DNA of 64,000 nt from Tannerella forsythia (GCF_001006485.1 NZ_JUET01000082.1:1-64000); one strand, 5' to 3'. Numbered from the stretch's first letter, positions 9,127 through 17,616 are shown. Numbers and translations are program-made. The notes: a model not told the origin generated them from the letters alone.

Positions 9127-9134
9127 TATCTTTG
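9127..9134 (+). promoter_or_regulatory. -7 box for mntA-hepT
   Basis: TATCTTTG just after the first radA repeat and 27 bases before the mntA start codon. It gives the toxin-antitoxin pair its own promoter. Confidence 0.65.
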
Positions 9135-9161
9135 TATCCGCATAACAATGACAGAAAAGAT

Positions 9162-9458
9162 ATGGACAAATTGATGATTGATAAATTATCCGATTTTTTC
9201 CGGACACAACCGGTAGATAAAGCATGGATTTTTGGATCTTATTCGCGCAACGAAGAAGAAGAAGGAAGTGATATCGATGTACTTGTTCGTTTTTTAAAAG
9301 GAATAAGAATTACCTTATTTTCCTATGCCTCTATGCAATATAAGATAGAACGGTTATTGAATAAAAAGATAGACTTGGTCGAAGAAGGACAACTGAAAGA
9401 CTTCGCCGAAGATAGTGCCAATGCCGATAAAATACTGATATATGAGAGAAAAAAATAA
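9162..9458 (+). CDS. mntA: MntA-type nucleotidyltransferase antitoxin
   Basis: 98-residue minimal nucleotidyltransferase. The canonical GSx10DxD motif is present (GSYSRNEEEEGSDIDVLV, about residues 24-41). In known MntA/HepT modules the nucleotidyltransferase AMPylates the HEPN toxin and so neutralises it; that function is inferred here from the motif and the neighbour. The start at 9162 is chosen because the protein begins at the family N-terminus and a promoter box lies just upstream; a longer in-frame extension would lie over radA. It overlaps hepT by 17 bases. Confidence 0.88.
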   Translation: MDKLMIDKLSDFFRTQPVDKAWIFGSYSRNEEEEGSDIDVLVRFLKGIRITLFSYASMQYKIERLLNKKIDLVEEGQLKDFAEDSANADKILIYERKK

Positions 9459-9786
9459 AGATAAAGCACGTTTGTTGCACATCATTGAAGCGATTGATAA
9501 TATTTTCGAGTTTACGAATAACAAAACATTTGAAACATACAGGCAAAATAAAATGTTGCGTTTTGCTATCATTAAGAATCTGGAAATTATAGGCGAGGCA
9601 GCCTACTTGCTGACGAATGAGTTTAAAAAAGAATATTCGGAGATAGAATGGCATGCTCTCATAGGGATGCGACATGTATTAGTTCACGGCTATTATCAAA
9701 TCCGGGATGAGATCGTATGGGCTACCATAGAAACCGATTTACCCCCTTTGAGAGAAAAAGTTCAACTGATTCTAAAAACATTATAA
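9442..9786 (+). CDS. hepT: HepT-type HEPN ribonuclease toxin
   Basis: 114-residue, all-helical HEPN (DUF86) protein. The RNase motif Rx4HxY is visible as RHVLVHGYY (about residues 76-84), with the partner tyrosine that MntA would AMPylate. Family members cleave RNA when not neutralised. It is translationally coupled to mntA (17-base overlap), the normal order for this module. AT-richer than radA and the genes that follow 11 kb, in keeping with acquisition by transfer. Confidence 0.88.
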   Translation: MREKNKDKARLLHIIEAIDNIFEFTNNKTFETYRQNKMLRFAIIKNLEIIGEAAYLLTNEFKKEYSEIEWHALIGMRHVLVHGYYQIRDEIVWATIETDLPPLREKVQLILKTL

Positions 9787-9817
9787 AGAATGCTGTGTTG
9801 TCGTCAAGCTATGCCCT

Positions 9818-9990
9818 GTCAACCGTATCGAACAACGCATTCAGGAGGCAGGGAAGCTCGGATTCACACGCATGATCGTTCCGCAGATGAAAGGGCTGGA
9901 AGCGTTGGAAAGCAAGATGAAAATCTTTCAGGTCAGAAAAGTAGAAGAAGCCTTCCGGCAGCTATTCGGATAAGGATGATTTTAACAGGC
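9818..9990 (+). pseudogene. Second copy of the radA 3' end
   Basis: Direct repeat of 8941-9113. The 51 codons and stop (9818-9973) still read as an intact RadA C-terminus; three of the five differences are synonymous and two change residues (K to E, E to Q). There is no start codon or upstream radA sequence, so it is not a gene. Weak similarity to radA seems to continue about 20 bases upstream (9798-9817). It is either the original radA terminus displaced by insertion of the toxin-antitoxin unit, or the copy brought in by it. Confidence 0.9.
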
Positions 9991-10081
9991 AATACAGATA
10001 GCGGAAGTTTTTTGATCTACTGCTGCAAGATTGCGAATAATCGATATATTTTCGCCTGTAATTGCATACAAAACGAAGCAT

Positions 10082-11221
10082 ATGACCAATCGTATTTTGT
10101 TTTACCTCTGTGGATGGTTCCTTGGTTGGGGAGGCTTCTGTTCGTGTCAGCATCCTGACGGAGTTGATCCTGATGGTCGTGTGGGGCAACTTGTTGCAGA
10201 CGCAGGCATAACAGACCGACAACTGATAAAAGCAAATGAGTTTAATGCAGCGCTGACGGCCGGAGGAAAAAAACAAGCCAGCGTATATGTCTATCATCGG
10301 CATACGATCGTACGTTATCCCGGAGAAAAAAGTGCTCGAAAATTAGCGGCGCGGATCGTATTGATGGGGTACACCGATGTATTATTGTCCGTTCATCCTC
10401 AAAATGGGAAATCTTTTGCAGAGTTGGCTAACAAGGCATGGATACGAATTTTCAACAGTTATTTAAACAGCCATAATGTACGTGTACATGCTCTAATGTT
10501 TAGCGAAGCGTCTCAGTTCGATAGAGCGAAGAACAAAGAAATCTATATCCATGCATCCGTTATTCAGCAATACAATCGCACAGTGCATGCGAATGAACGC
10601 TTCGCAGGAGCTTCGGCCGATTGGGAGCCTCATTCGCTTAAACCGAACAGTACATTGTCTTCGGAGGCAAATCTGCTTATGCTCGACCGATGGAATAATG
10701 ATCGGTATGGTAAACATGCGGCAAATGATCGTTTATTAAAACGAACGCTTGAAATGTTAGCTTTGGCGAAATTTTATTTAGACGAAATTGGCCGTGTGTA
10801 TCATTTACCGGAGCTTTCTCTGAATGAAGCAATCAACTATTCTTTTCAGGAACGACAAAACAAGGGCCAGTTGAGCTTTGGCGATATAAGCCGGTTTATA
10901 ACGGACGGCCACTGCAAGGATGTAAATGTGATGGCATATAATCATAATAAGGAAGAAGTTTGGCGTCGAGCACAAAGCAACCTTGCCGCCGCGGATAAAG
11001 GAGGTCATACGAATAGTGTTTATATCTGTATTAAAACACGGTTGGGAGACGATGAATCCGATGCTACGTCGCTTAAGCCGCAAGGATGGGATTATCTGAT
11101 TGAAACATTCTATTACTTGCACAAACAAGCTGCCGGATATGCCTCTATGAAAGGAATCGCGGTCTACGATTACAGCGATACGGAGCAAATGTGGCTTCAA
11201 CAATCATCTGTCGCTTTTTAA
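10082..11221 (+). CDS. Predicted lipoprotein, TIM-barrel-like, unknown function
   Basis: 379 residues. I start at 10082 because it gives a signal peptide (MTNRILFYLCGWFLGWGGF) followed by a plausible lipobox cysteine (FCSC, about residue 20). The sequence alternates short beta-strands and helices (VYVYH, TDVLLSVHP, VHALMFSEA, GASADWEPH, VNVMAYNHN, NSVYICIKTR, GIAVYDYSD), as in a (beta/alpha)8 barrel; acidic residues at strand ends (DWE) would suit a glycoside hydrolase or similar enzyme. I do not recognise the family. It is the first gene after the radA/toxin-antitoxin region. No clear promoter match. Confidence 0.7.
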   Translation: MTNRILFYLCGWFLGWGGFCSCQHPDGVDPDGRVGQLVADAGITDRQLIKANEFNAALTAGGKKQASVYVYHRHTIVRYPGEKSARKLAARIVLMGYTDVLLSVHPQNGKSFAELANKAWIRIFNSYLNSHNVRVHALMFSEASQFDRAKNKEIYIHASVIQQYNRTVHANERFAGASADWEPHSLKPNSTLSSEANLLMLDRWNNDRYGKHAANDRLLKRTLEMLALAKFYLDEIGRVYHLPELSLNEAINYSFQERQNKGQLSFGDISRFITDGHCKDVNVMAYNHNKEEVWRRAQSNLAAADKGGHTNSVYICIKTRLGDDESDATSLKPQGWDYLIETFYYLHKQAAGYASMKGIAVYDYSDTEQMWLQQSSVAF

Positions 11222-11306
11222 TACAGTCATGAAGCGTTGTTTTGCAGAAACCTCATAAAAGCATATAGCGCCTCTCATCTATTTCAATAAATAATTCGTT
11301 TTAATT

Positions 11307-12893
11307 ATGATCAAAGAACTGTCATTACGTATATTACCCGAAGAAGCGGCGAACGAAGCATCGTTGCGCAGAGTCGTTTGCCGCGAAACGGGCGAGAAAC
11401 CCGAAACCGTATGTGCCGTGCGCGTACTGAAACGCTCGATCGATGCGCGACAGCATACGGTCTGGGTCAATGTAACGGTGCGCGCCTTCATCGATGAAGA
11501 ACCGGCAGAGGCCGAATTTATGCCCGTCGAATACCGCGACGTATCGACGGCCAAACCCGTCGTTGTCGTCGGAGCCGGGCCGGGCGGACTGTTCGCGGCC
11601 TTGCGATTGATCGAACTGGGGTTGCGCCCCATCGTCATCGAACGCGGAAAAGACGTGCGGCGGCGCAAGATAGACATCGCCCGGATCAGTCGTGAACACA
11701 CGGTCAACCCCGAATCGAACTACTGCTTCGGCGAAGGCGGCGCCGGCGCCTACTCCGACGGCAAACTCTATACCCGAAGCAAGAAACGCGGCTCAGTCGA
11801 TCGCATCCTCCGCATTTTCTGCCAGCATGGCGCCAGCACAGCCATCCTCTCGGATGCTCATCCCCATATCGGGACGGATAAACTCCCGCGCGTCATCGAA
11901 AATATGCGCGAGCAGATTTTGCGTTGCGGCGGAGAGGTGCATTTCGAGACTTGCATGGAGGCTCTCCTCTTACAAGCGGACGAAGTGAAAGGCATACGAA
12001 CGCGTGACGGACGCGAGTTTCACGGCCCCGTAATCCTTGCCACCGGACACTCGGCACGCGACGTTTATCGTTACCTCGCAGCACGGAACATCCCCATCGA
12101 AGCCAAAGGAATTGCCGTCGGCGTGCGGCTCGAACATCCGCAGCAACTGATCGACCGCATCCGTTACCATCGCAAAGACGGACGCGGAAAATACTTGCCC
12201 GCCGCCGAATACAGCTTCGTGACGCAAGCCGCCGGACGAGGCGTATACTCCTTCTGCATGTGCCCCGGAGGATTCGTCGTGCCGTCGGCCACCTCGCCCG
12301 ACGAGGTCGTCGTCAACGGCATGTCGCCCTCCAACCGCGGATCGCGATGGGCCAACGCCGGATGGGTCGTCGAAATCAGACCCGAAGACCTGCCCGACTA
12401 CCTTTGCCAAGGCATGCCCGAAGGAGACGCCTCCCTCCCACCCGTTTTATCCGTCATGGACTTTCAGGAACGCCTCGAACGCCTCTGCCGCCTGAACGGT
12501 GGGATGACCCAAACGGCTCCCGCCCAGCGCATGGCCGACTTTGTACAGAAAAAGAACTCGTCGCACCTGCCCGTTTCGTCCTATACACCGGGATTGCTTG
12601 CCTCGCCGCTTCATTTCTGGATGCCGGAGTTCATCACGACGCGTCTACGCGAGGGATTCCGCCATTCCGACCGCGTGTCGCACGGTTTTCTCACCAACGA
12701 AGCCGTACTGATCGGGGTCGAAACGCGCACCTCCTCGCCTGTGCGTATCCTGCGAAACAGAGACACCTTGCAGCACGTCACGCTTCAAGGCCTCTTCCCT
12801 TGCGGCGAAGGAGCCGGTTATGCCGGAGGAATCGTATCGGCAGCCATCGACGGCGAACGCTGCGCCGAACAAGTGGCCGAGGCTTATGGCTGA
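11307..12893 (+). CDS. NAD(P)/FAD-dependent oxidoreductase
   Basis: 528-residue flavoprotein. The FAD-binding Rossmann motif is VVVGAGPGGLFAALRL (about residues 87-102), and the C-terminal GEGAGYAGGIVSAAIDGERCAE (with 20 residues or fewer conserved at its core) is the second FAD contact. An N-terminal domain of about 80 residues precedes the Rossmann fold. This long form of FAD-dependent dehydrogenase is widespread and uncharacterised in Bacteroidota. Local GC is higher than in the surrounding genes. The stop codon overlaps the convergent gene at 12884 by ten bases. Confidence 0.85.
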   Translation: MIKELSLRILPEEAANEASLRRVVCRETGEKPETVCAVRVLKRSIDARQHTVWVNVTVRAFIDEEPAEAEFMPVEYRDVSTAKPVVVVGAGPGGLFAALRLIELGLRPIVIERGKDVRRRKIDIARISREHTVNPESNYCFGEGGAGAYSDGKLYTRSKKRGSVDRILRIFCQHGASTAILSDAHPHIGTDKLPRVIENMREQILRCGGEVHFETCMEALLLQADEVKGIRTRDGREFHGPVILATGHSARDVYRYLAARNIPIEAKGIAVGVRLEHPQQLIDRIRYHRKDGRGKYLPAAEYSFVTQAAGRGVYSFCMCPGGFVVPSATSPDEVVVNGMSPSNRGSRWANAGWVVEIRPEDLPDYLCQGMPEGDASLPPVLSVMDFQERLERLCRLNGGMTQTAPAQRMADFVQKKNSSHLPVSSYTPGLLASPLHFWMPEFITTRLREGFRHSDRVSHGFLTNEAVLIGVETRTSSPVRILRNRDTLQHVTLQGLFPCGEGAGYAGGIVSAAIDGERCAEQVAEAYG

Positions 12894-13555
12894 GGCCCTT
12901 CTTCTTTCTTCTTCCACGTACCCAGATCAACGATAATGCGCGCGCTCCGATAGTCCGTCTCGAATCGTGTACCCGAAAACAGACTCATTAAACTGTCTAA
13001 TTTGTAAACGCAGCGACGCAAATCGCGCAAAAGCTCCGAAAGACTTTGGTTATGTCCTTTCCGCTCCACGATTAAATCGCGCGGACGCGTTATATACGCA
13101 TCGTAAGCATCGATCAAACGCTTGCATTCGTCCAAAACCTCCTCCGTAATGCCATAATCGGCCAAATCACGCTTTATCGCCTCCATACGCGTATACATAT
13201 CCTTCGCCTTGGCCAGCGAAACCGTGTCCGGCATGTTCGATAACGCACCTTTACTCGTTCGCAAATGGTCATGCAACTCCTGATTATCATGATCCAATGC
13301 ATAAACAGACGCCCGTTTACCCAAATCCGTCACCATCGAAAAAAGTCTCGAAGCGGCCTCTGCCTTGTCAGCCGTTGCTCCCGTCGTAACAATCAGGCTT
13401 TCCCCGCCCGCTTGCTGAACTTTGCCTAAAAGATCACCAAAAAGAATACGTTCCTTTACAAAACGTGTATTACTCTACCATACGGTTTCGTGTGCAACCA
13501 ATACACCCTCTACACTCCTACGCATCGATACGTAATTTTCATTTTTCGTTGTCAT
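12884..13555 (-). pseudogene. Helical protein gene interrupted by an amber codon
   Basis: Reading from ATG at 13555, the frame gives MTTKNENYVSMRR...HETVW (26 codons), then TAG at 13475-13477, then continues in the same frame without a break (SNTRFVKERILFGDLLGKV...) to a stop at 12884; 222 sense codons in all. Both halves read like one protein: hydrophilic, all-helical, ending DYRSARIIVDLGTWKK. A purine-rich AAGGGAG lies just before the ATG at 13555. I recall similar roughly 200-residue helical proteins of unknown function in other Bacteroidota, but cannot verify this. Either a nonsense mutation, amber read-through, or a sequencing error. If only the downstream part is made, it could start at the ATG at 13336 (150 residues). 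Confidence 0.7.
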
Positions 13556-13657
13556 AACTCCCTTCATTTAAACTTTATATACAACGATCCGGGAATAAAA
13601 AAATTTAACAAAACTCACTCTTTTTATCTTTCTTACACAACAAGATTTGATTCTACC

Positions 13658-13741
13658 CCTGTCAGAACGATAAAACGCCCTGCCCAAAGAGAAAAATGCC
13701 ATGGCAGAACGAAAAAACGCTCCGTCAGAGGCAAAAAAAGC
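13658..13741. repeat. Four degenerate 21-bp tandem repeats
   Basis: Four units of exactly 21 bp (13658, 13679, 13700, 13721), each starting near CCTGNCAGA and ending in an A-tract plus NGC. The A-tracts recur every 20-21 bp, about two helical turns, which would favour intrinsic DNA curvature. The array lies about 100 bp upstream of the amber-interrupted gene and just after the end of the acetyltransferase gene. Confidence 0.75.
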
Positions 13742-13758
13742 CTTCCCCCTTCTTTTTT

Positions 13759-14337
13759 TTACGTCAGCCGACGGATAACACGGCAGGGATTGCCGACGGC
13801 CAATGAGTCGTCAGGGATATCTTGTGTTACGACGCTTCCGGCGCCGATCACGCAACGGTCGCCAATCGTAACGCCGGGACAGATCACGGTGCTGCCGCCG
13901 ATCCAGCAGTCAGCCCCGACGGTAACGGGATAAGCATACTCCCTTCCCTCGCGCCGCAGGCGATAATCGAGTGGATGATGTGGCGTATAAATCTGCACGT
14001 TGGGAGCAATCAGCGTATGCGCGCCGATGCGGATATAAGCACCGTCGAGAAACGTACAGTTGGCATTGATAAAAACGTGCTCGCCGAGGATGATGCCGTG
14101 TCCGTGATCGCAATGAAACGGTGGGCAGATGACGGTCGAGGCAGGGATACCGGGGATCAACGCTTCGAGCACGGCTCGGTACCCGTCGTCGTAAGTCGAC
14201 ATCATACGCAGCTTTGCCAGCAGCTGCTTGGCATGCTTGAAACCGGCCTGCATGCCCGCATCCGAAAAATCCGGCCATTCGCCGTTGCGCATCTTCCGGA
14301 TTTCGGCATTCGTCAGCGCCTGCTCTTTACTCCACAT
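13759..14337 (-). CDS. Sugar O-acetyltransferase, maltose acetyltransferase-like
   Basis: 192 residues of the left-handed beta-helix, acetyl-CoA-dependent family (Maa/NodL/LacA). The N-terminal helical cap (Maltose acetyltransferase domain, about 6-60) is followed by hexapeptide repeats; the catalytic histidine is in APNVQIYTPHHPLD (about 120) and the CoA-binding C-terminus reads GAGSVVTQDIPDDSLAVGNP. Acceptor sugar unknown. It is the last gene of the fabD operon and its start overlaps the rlmI-like gene by 11 bases. Confidence 0.9.
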   Translation of the reverse strand: MWSKEQALTNAEIRKMRNGEWPDFSDAGMQAGFKHAKQLLAKLRMMSTYDDGYRAVLEALIPGIPASTVICPPFHCDHGHGIILGEHVFINANCTFLDGAYIRIGAHTLIAPNVQIYTPHHPLDYRLRREGREYAYPVTVGADCWIGGSTVICPGVTIGDRCVIGAGSVVTQDIPDDSLAVGNPCRVIRRLT

Positions 14338-15520
14338 GCAGCACCAATCCTTTCAGATACTCCCCTTCGGGATGATAGATATTGACCGGATGATCGGCCG
14401 GCTGAGTCAACTGATGCAGAATCCGCACATGGCGTCCCGATTGCGCCGCCGCACTGAACACGGCCAGCCGGAAATCGTTGCGGCTGACCACCTGCGAGCA
14501 GGAGAAAGTAAACAAAAGGCCGTTGGGACGAATCTTTTCAAACGCAAGCGCGTTGAGTTTGCGATACCCCTGCAAGGCATTGCGAAGCACGTCGCGATGC
14601 TTGGCAAATGCGGGCGGATCGAGGATGATCAGATCGTACAAATCGCCCGCTCGGTCAAGATAATCGAACGCATCTTCGGCAAACGCTTCGTGACGCAGAT
14701 CGTCCGGGAAGTTCAACGCCACGTTCTCTTTCGTCAGCGATATGGCCTTGGCCGAGCTGTCGACCGAATGCACAACCCGTGCGCCTCCCTGCATGGCGTA
14801 TGCTGAAAATCCGCCCGTATAACAAAACATATTCAGCACCGAGCGTTCCCGCGCATACTGTTCAACCAGCCGGCGGCTCTCGCGCTGATCGATAAAAAAG
14901 CCTGTTTTCTGCCCCTTCTCCCAGTCCACACGAAACTTCAGCCCGTTCTCGACGGCGATATGCGCTTCCGTCCGATGCCCACCGTACAGATACCCGTCCA
15001 TCGAATCGAGACCGGCTTTATAAGGCAACGTCCCTTCCGACTTGTAATAAATATGATGAATCACCTCGCCGAGCACTTCACGCAGCGCCTCGGCGATCTC
15101 CTTTCGCAGATGATGCATCCCCACGGAATGTGCCTGCATCACCGCCGTGTCGCCATATATATCGATCACGAGGCCGGGCAGACGGTCGCCCTCTCCGTAA
15201 ACGAGACGATACGTGTTGTTGTCGGCGCGGCCTGCCAGCCCGAGCATCCGACGCACCCGGCAGGCCGTCCGTATCCGTTCCGTCCAAAACGCATGATCGA
15301 TCGACACCGGCTCGAGCGAGAGCAAACGCACGGCAATGCTTCCGATCTGATAGTGTCCGATACCGAGGAAAGACCGCCCGGCACTGTACACTTCGACCAA
15401 GTCGCCTTCACTCGGTTTCCCTTCGATATGAGCAATGGCACCGGAGAAAATCCACGGATGAAAACGCAGCACCGATTCCTCCTTCTTCGGCTTAAGGTAG
15501 ATTTTACAGTATGATGTCAT
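14327..15520 (-). CDS. rlmI: Class I SAM-dependent rRNA methyltransferase, RlmI-like
   Basis: 397 residues. A PUA domain at the N-terminus (residues about 1-80, YLKPKKEESVLRFHPWIFSG) and a Rossmann-fold methyltransferase with NMFCYTGGFS (about 230, SAM binding) and LIILDPPAFAK (about 300, catalytic motif) match RlmI/RlmK, which makes 5-methylcytosine in 23S rRNA. I start at 15520 (MTSYCKIYLK), which gives a four-base ATGA overlap with the preceding gene; an upstream GTG-type extension has no family counterpart. Member of the fabD operon. Confidence 0.88.
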   Translation of the reverse strand: MTSYCKIYLKPKKEESVLRFHPWIFSGAIAHIEGKPSEGDLVEVYSAGRSFLGIGHYQIGSIAVRLLSLEPVSIDHAFWTERIRTACRVRRMLGLAGRADNNTYRLVYGEGDRLPGLVIDIYGDTAVMQAHSVGMHHLRKEIAEALREVLGEVIHHIYYKSEGTLPYKAGLDSMDGYLYGGHRTEAHIAVENGLKFRVDWEKGQKTGFFIDQRESRRLVEQYARERSVLNMFCYTGGFSAYAMQGGARVVHSVDSSAKAISLTKENVALNFPDDLRHEAFAEDAFDYLDRAGDLYDLIILDPPAFAKHRDVLRNALQGYRKLNALAFEKIRPNGLLFTFSCSQVVSRNDFRLAVFSAAAQSGRHVRILHQLTQPADHPVNIYHPEGEYLKGLVLHVE

Positions 15521-16113
15521 GATTCTTCGGATTTCAACAGTTGATAGATGCGCAGACAAGCCCACGCGTCAAGCGCGGCGTAATTCTGCTGGGCGTCCGT
15601 CAGAATATCGGCATCCCAATTCGTAAGACGTGTACGTTTCGAGATTTTTTTCCCGAACAGAATCGCGTAGATTTTTTGCAGGCTCGCCTCTTCGATGCCA
15701 TACGAAGGCATGATTTTCTGCAAGTCGATAAAGCCCGCCGGTCTGAGGTCTTTGACGCGCTCGCGCATCATGTGGAAGTCGTCCGGTAACGACAACCCGA
15801 TTTTCGTAATCCGTTCGTCTTTCAAAAACGCAATCAATGGTTCAGGGATGCCTCCCAGATGATTAAGCCTGAAAAGATAGCAGACATTTTCGGTCGAGAG
15901 TTGCATAAGTGCGACTTTGTGATGCTGATTTTTTTTGAAGCTCGGGCGTGTTTCCGTATCAAATCCCACACAACGGCTTGCCGACAGGATACGAACAGCC
16001 TGCCCGACCTCCTCAGGGCGATCTACCACGACGATATGCCCCGGAAACGACTCCACAGGCAACGTCACAATTTCTTCTTTCGTAATTTTCGAAAGGTTCG
16101 GAGTATACGTCAT
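15517..16113 (-). CDS. 3'-5' exonuclease, RNase D-like DnaQ fold
   Basis: 198 residues. DEDDy-type nuclease: motif I is GFDTETRPSF (about 49), motif II includes the aspartate region near KIGLSLPDDF (about 110), and motif III is NYAALDAWA (about 180, tyrosine form). Similar to the exonuclease domain of RNase D without its HRDC domains. Overlaps both neighbours by four bases, so it is co-translated in the fabD operon. Whether RNA or DNA is the substrate is not known. Confidence 0.88.
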   Translation of the reverse strand: MTYTPNLSKITKEEIVTLPVESFPGHIVVVDRPEEVGQAVRILSASRCVGFDTETRPSFKKNQHHKVALMQLSTENVCYLFRLNHLGGIPEPLIAFLKDERITKIGLSLPDDFHMMRERVKDLRPAGFIDLQKIMPSYGIEEASLQKIYAILFGKKISKRTRLTNWDADILTDAQQNYAALDAWACLRIYQLLKSEES

Positions 16114-16649
16114 ACCGTCTGTTCTGTCAGGTACATATCTTCGTTATACCGCACGGCATGGAGCGCCTTCAAGGCGTTGAGGAGCGATTGTCCCCAGTAC
16201 ATCCGGAAATTCTCCGTACAGAGTGCCAGCGACAGACGCATCGTTTCTTCATAGCCCTGCCGGAAGAGCGAAACGAAGTTACCGAGGTCCTGATACATGT
16301 CGGACAGGTTTTCGGAAATAAACGCCGCAACAGGCGTATCGCTGTATTGCATGTCGGGCACAAAAGTCTCCAGATACGTATCGTATTCGCCCAGCAGCGC
16401 AGCGAGGCGATCGCGGAGGGCATGATACGTCTCTTCTGTGACGAAGTGCAAGACTTCGGCATCGTCATCCGCCTCCGTATCGGGCAGCAGCGTTGCTTTC
16501 AAATAAAGTAGAGGAAGCAACTTGGTCGCCTTGTCGACAAAGGCCGGCAAGTCATGCCCGACGGATTCCATCCACGAGCAAAACTCGAACGCCACGGTAA
16601 CAAATTCCAGCGTATTCTTGTCGTAAACCGGGTTGCTTCCCTTCTCCAT
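16110..16649 (-). CDS. DUF5063 family protein
   Basis: 179-residue, acidic, all-helical protein resembling DUF5063 proteins of Bacteroidota; function unknown. I start at 16649 (MEKGSNPVYDKNTLEF), four bases after the fabD stop codon; an in-frame ATG at 16676 would lie inside fabD. Its conserved place between fabD and the exonuclease gene suggests co-expression, not a known shared role. Confidence 0.78.
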   Translation of the reverse strand: MEKGSNPVYDKNTLEFVTVAFEFCSWMESVGHDLPAFVDKATKLLPLLYLKATLLPDTEADDDAEVLHFVTEETYHALRDRLAALLGEYDTYLETFVPDMQYSDTPVAAFISENLSDMYQDLGNFVSLFRQGYEETMRLSLALCTENFRMYWGQSLLNALKALHAVRYNEDMYLTEQTV

Positions 16650-16653
16650 CGGA

Positions 16654-17535
16654 TTATTGTTTTCCTTCGGTTGCAACGTTACCGCTTATTTTCTTGATCA
16701 GTCCCTGCAACACGTTACCTGGCCCCAGTTCGACGAAACGCGTAGCGCCGTCGGCCACCATGTTTTGCACGGTCTGTGTCCAGCGCACGGGCGAGGTAAG
16801 TTGAGCGACAAGGTTTTTGCGGATCACGTCCGGATCGGTTTGCGGACGGGCGTCCACATTCTGATAGACCGGGCAAACAGGCTTGCTGAATGCGGTTGAT
16901 TCAATCGCCTCGGCCAGCTCGGCACGTGCCGGCTCCATCAGCGGCGAGTGGAATGCTCCGCCTACCTTCAGCTTGAGCACACGTTTCGCGCCGGCAGCCG
17001 TTAACTTCTCGCATGCCGCATCAATACCGGCCATGCTCCCGGAAATCACGATCTGCCCCGGGCAGTTATAATTGGCGCAGACCACGACTTCACCCGTAAT
17101 CTCAGCGCATATTTTTTCGACGATCTCATCCGGCAGTCCAATCACGGCAGCCATCGTCGACGGCGTCAGCTCACACGCCTTCTGCATGGCTTGCGCCCGT
17201 TCTGAAACCAGTTTCAGACCATCTTCAAACGACAATGCCTGCGCTGCTACGAGTGCAGAGAACTCACCTAAGGAATGTCCGGCCGTCATATCGGGTTGAA
17301 AGTCGGCTCCCAACGTGCGGGCCAAAATAACCGAATGCAGAAAAACAGCCGGTTGAGTAACTTTCGTCTGTTTCAAATCCTCATCCGTTCCGGCAAACAT
17401 CAGATCCGTAATACGGAACCCGAGAATGGCATTCGCCTGTTCAAAAAGTTCTTTAGCAAGAGGGTTCTGATCATACAGATCTTTTCCCATTCCAACGAAT
17501 TGTGCCCCTTGTCCGGGGAATACGTACGCATTCAT
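16654..17535 (-). CDS. fabD: Malonyl-CoA:ACP transacylase
   Basis: Loads malonyl groups on acyl carrier protein for fatty-acid synthesis in the cytoplasm. 293 residues. The nucleophile elbow GHSLGE (about 88-93), the oxyanion QGAQFVGMG near the N-terminus and the catalytic histidine in GGAFHSPLM (about 198) are all present. First gene of a tightly packed operon (DUF5063, exonuclease, RlmI-like, acetyltransferase) driven by the promoter at 17568-17575. Confidence 0.97.
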   Translation of the reverse strand: MNAYVFPGQGAQFVGMGKDLYDQNPLAKELFEQANAILGFRITDLMFAGTDEDLKQTKVTQPAVFLHSVILARTLGADFQPDMTAGHSLGEFSALVAAQALSFEDGLKLVSERAQAMQKACELTPSTMAAVIGLPDEIVEKICAEITGEVVVCANYNCPGQIVISGSMAGIDAACEKLTAAGAKRVLKLKVGGAFHSPLMEPARAELAEAIESTAFSKPVCPVYQNVDARPQTDPDVIRKNLVAQLTSPVRWTQTVQNMVADGATRFVELGPGNVLQGLIKKISGNVATEGKQ

Positions 17536-17567
17536 AACAAATTCTTCTCTTTTATTTTTAGATGCTG

Positions 17568-17575
17568 CAAAAGTA
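17568..17575 (-). promoter_or_regulatory. -7 box for the fabD operon
   Basis: Reverse-strand TACTTTTG, 33 bases before the fabD ATG, divergent from the tatA promoter. Confidence 0.65.
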
Positions 17576-17616
17576 ATAAATTTAGTAAAAAGGATCGTCG
17601 AATCATTTTCAAATTG

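Noticed and set aside
8898-9161. Upstream extension of mntA over the end of radA
   Set aside because: It reads radA in another frame. The family N-terminus and a promoter box put the start at 9162.
9114-9817. Insertion sequence or integron cassette around mntA-hepT
   Set aside because: No transposase, integrase, terminal inverted repeats or attC-like site was seen; only the radA direct repeats.
9790-10158. Open frame across the second radA copy
   Set aside because: It is the shadow frame of the duplicated radA end, the same false frame as in the first copy, with no protein features.
11334-12991. Several long opposite-strand and alternate frames in the high-GC region over the FAD oxidoreductase
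   Set aside because: High GC removes stop codons by chance; only the oxidoreductase frame has motifs.
13658-13741. 21-bp repeats as a CRISPR array
   Set aside because: The units are contiguous without spacers, and no cas genes are present.
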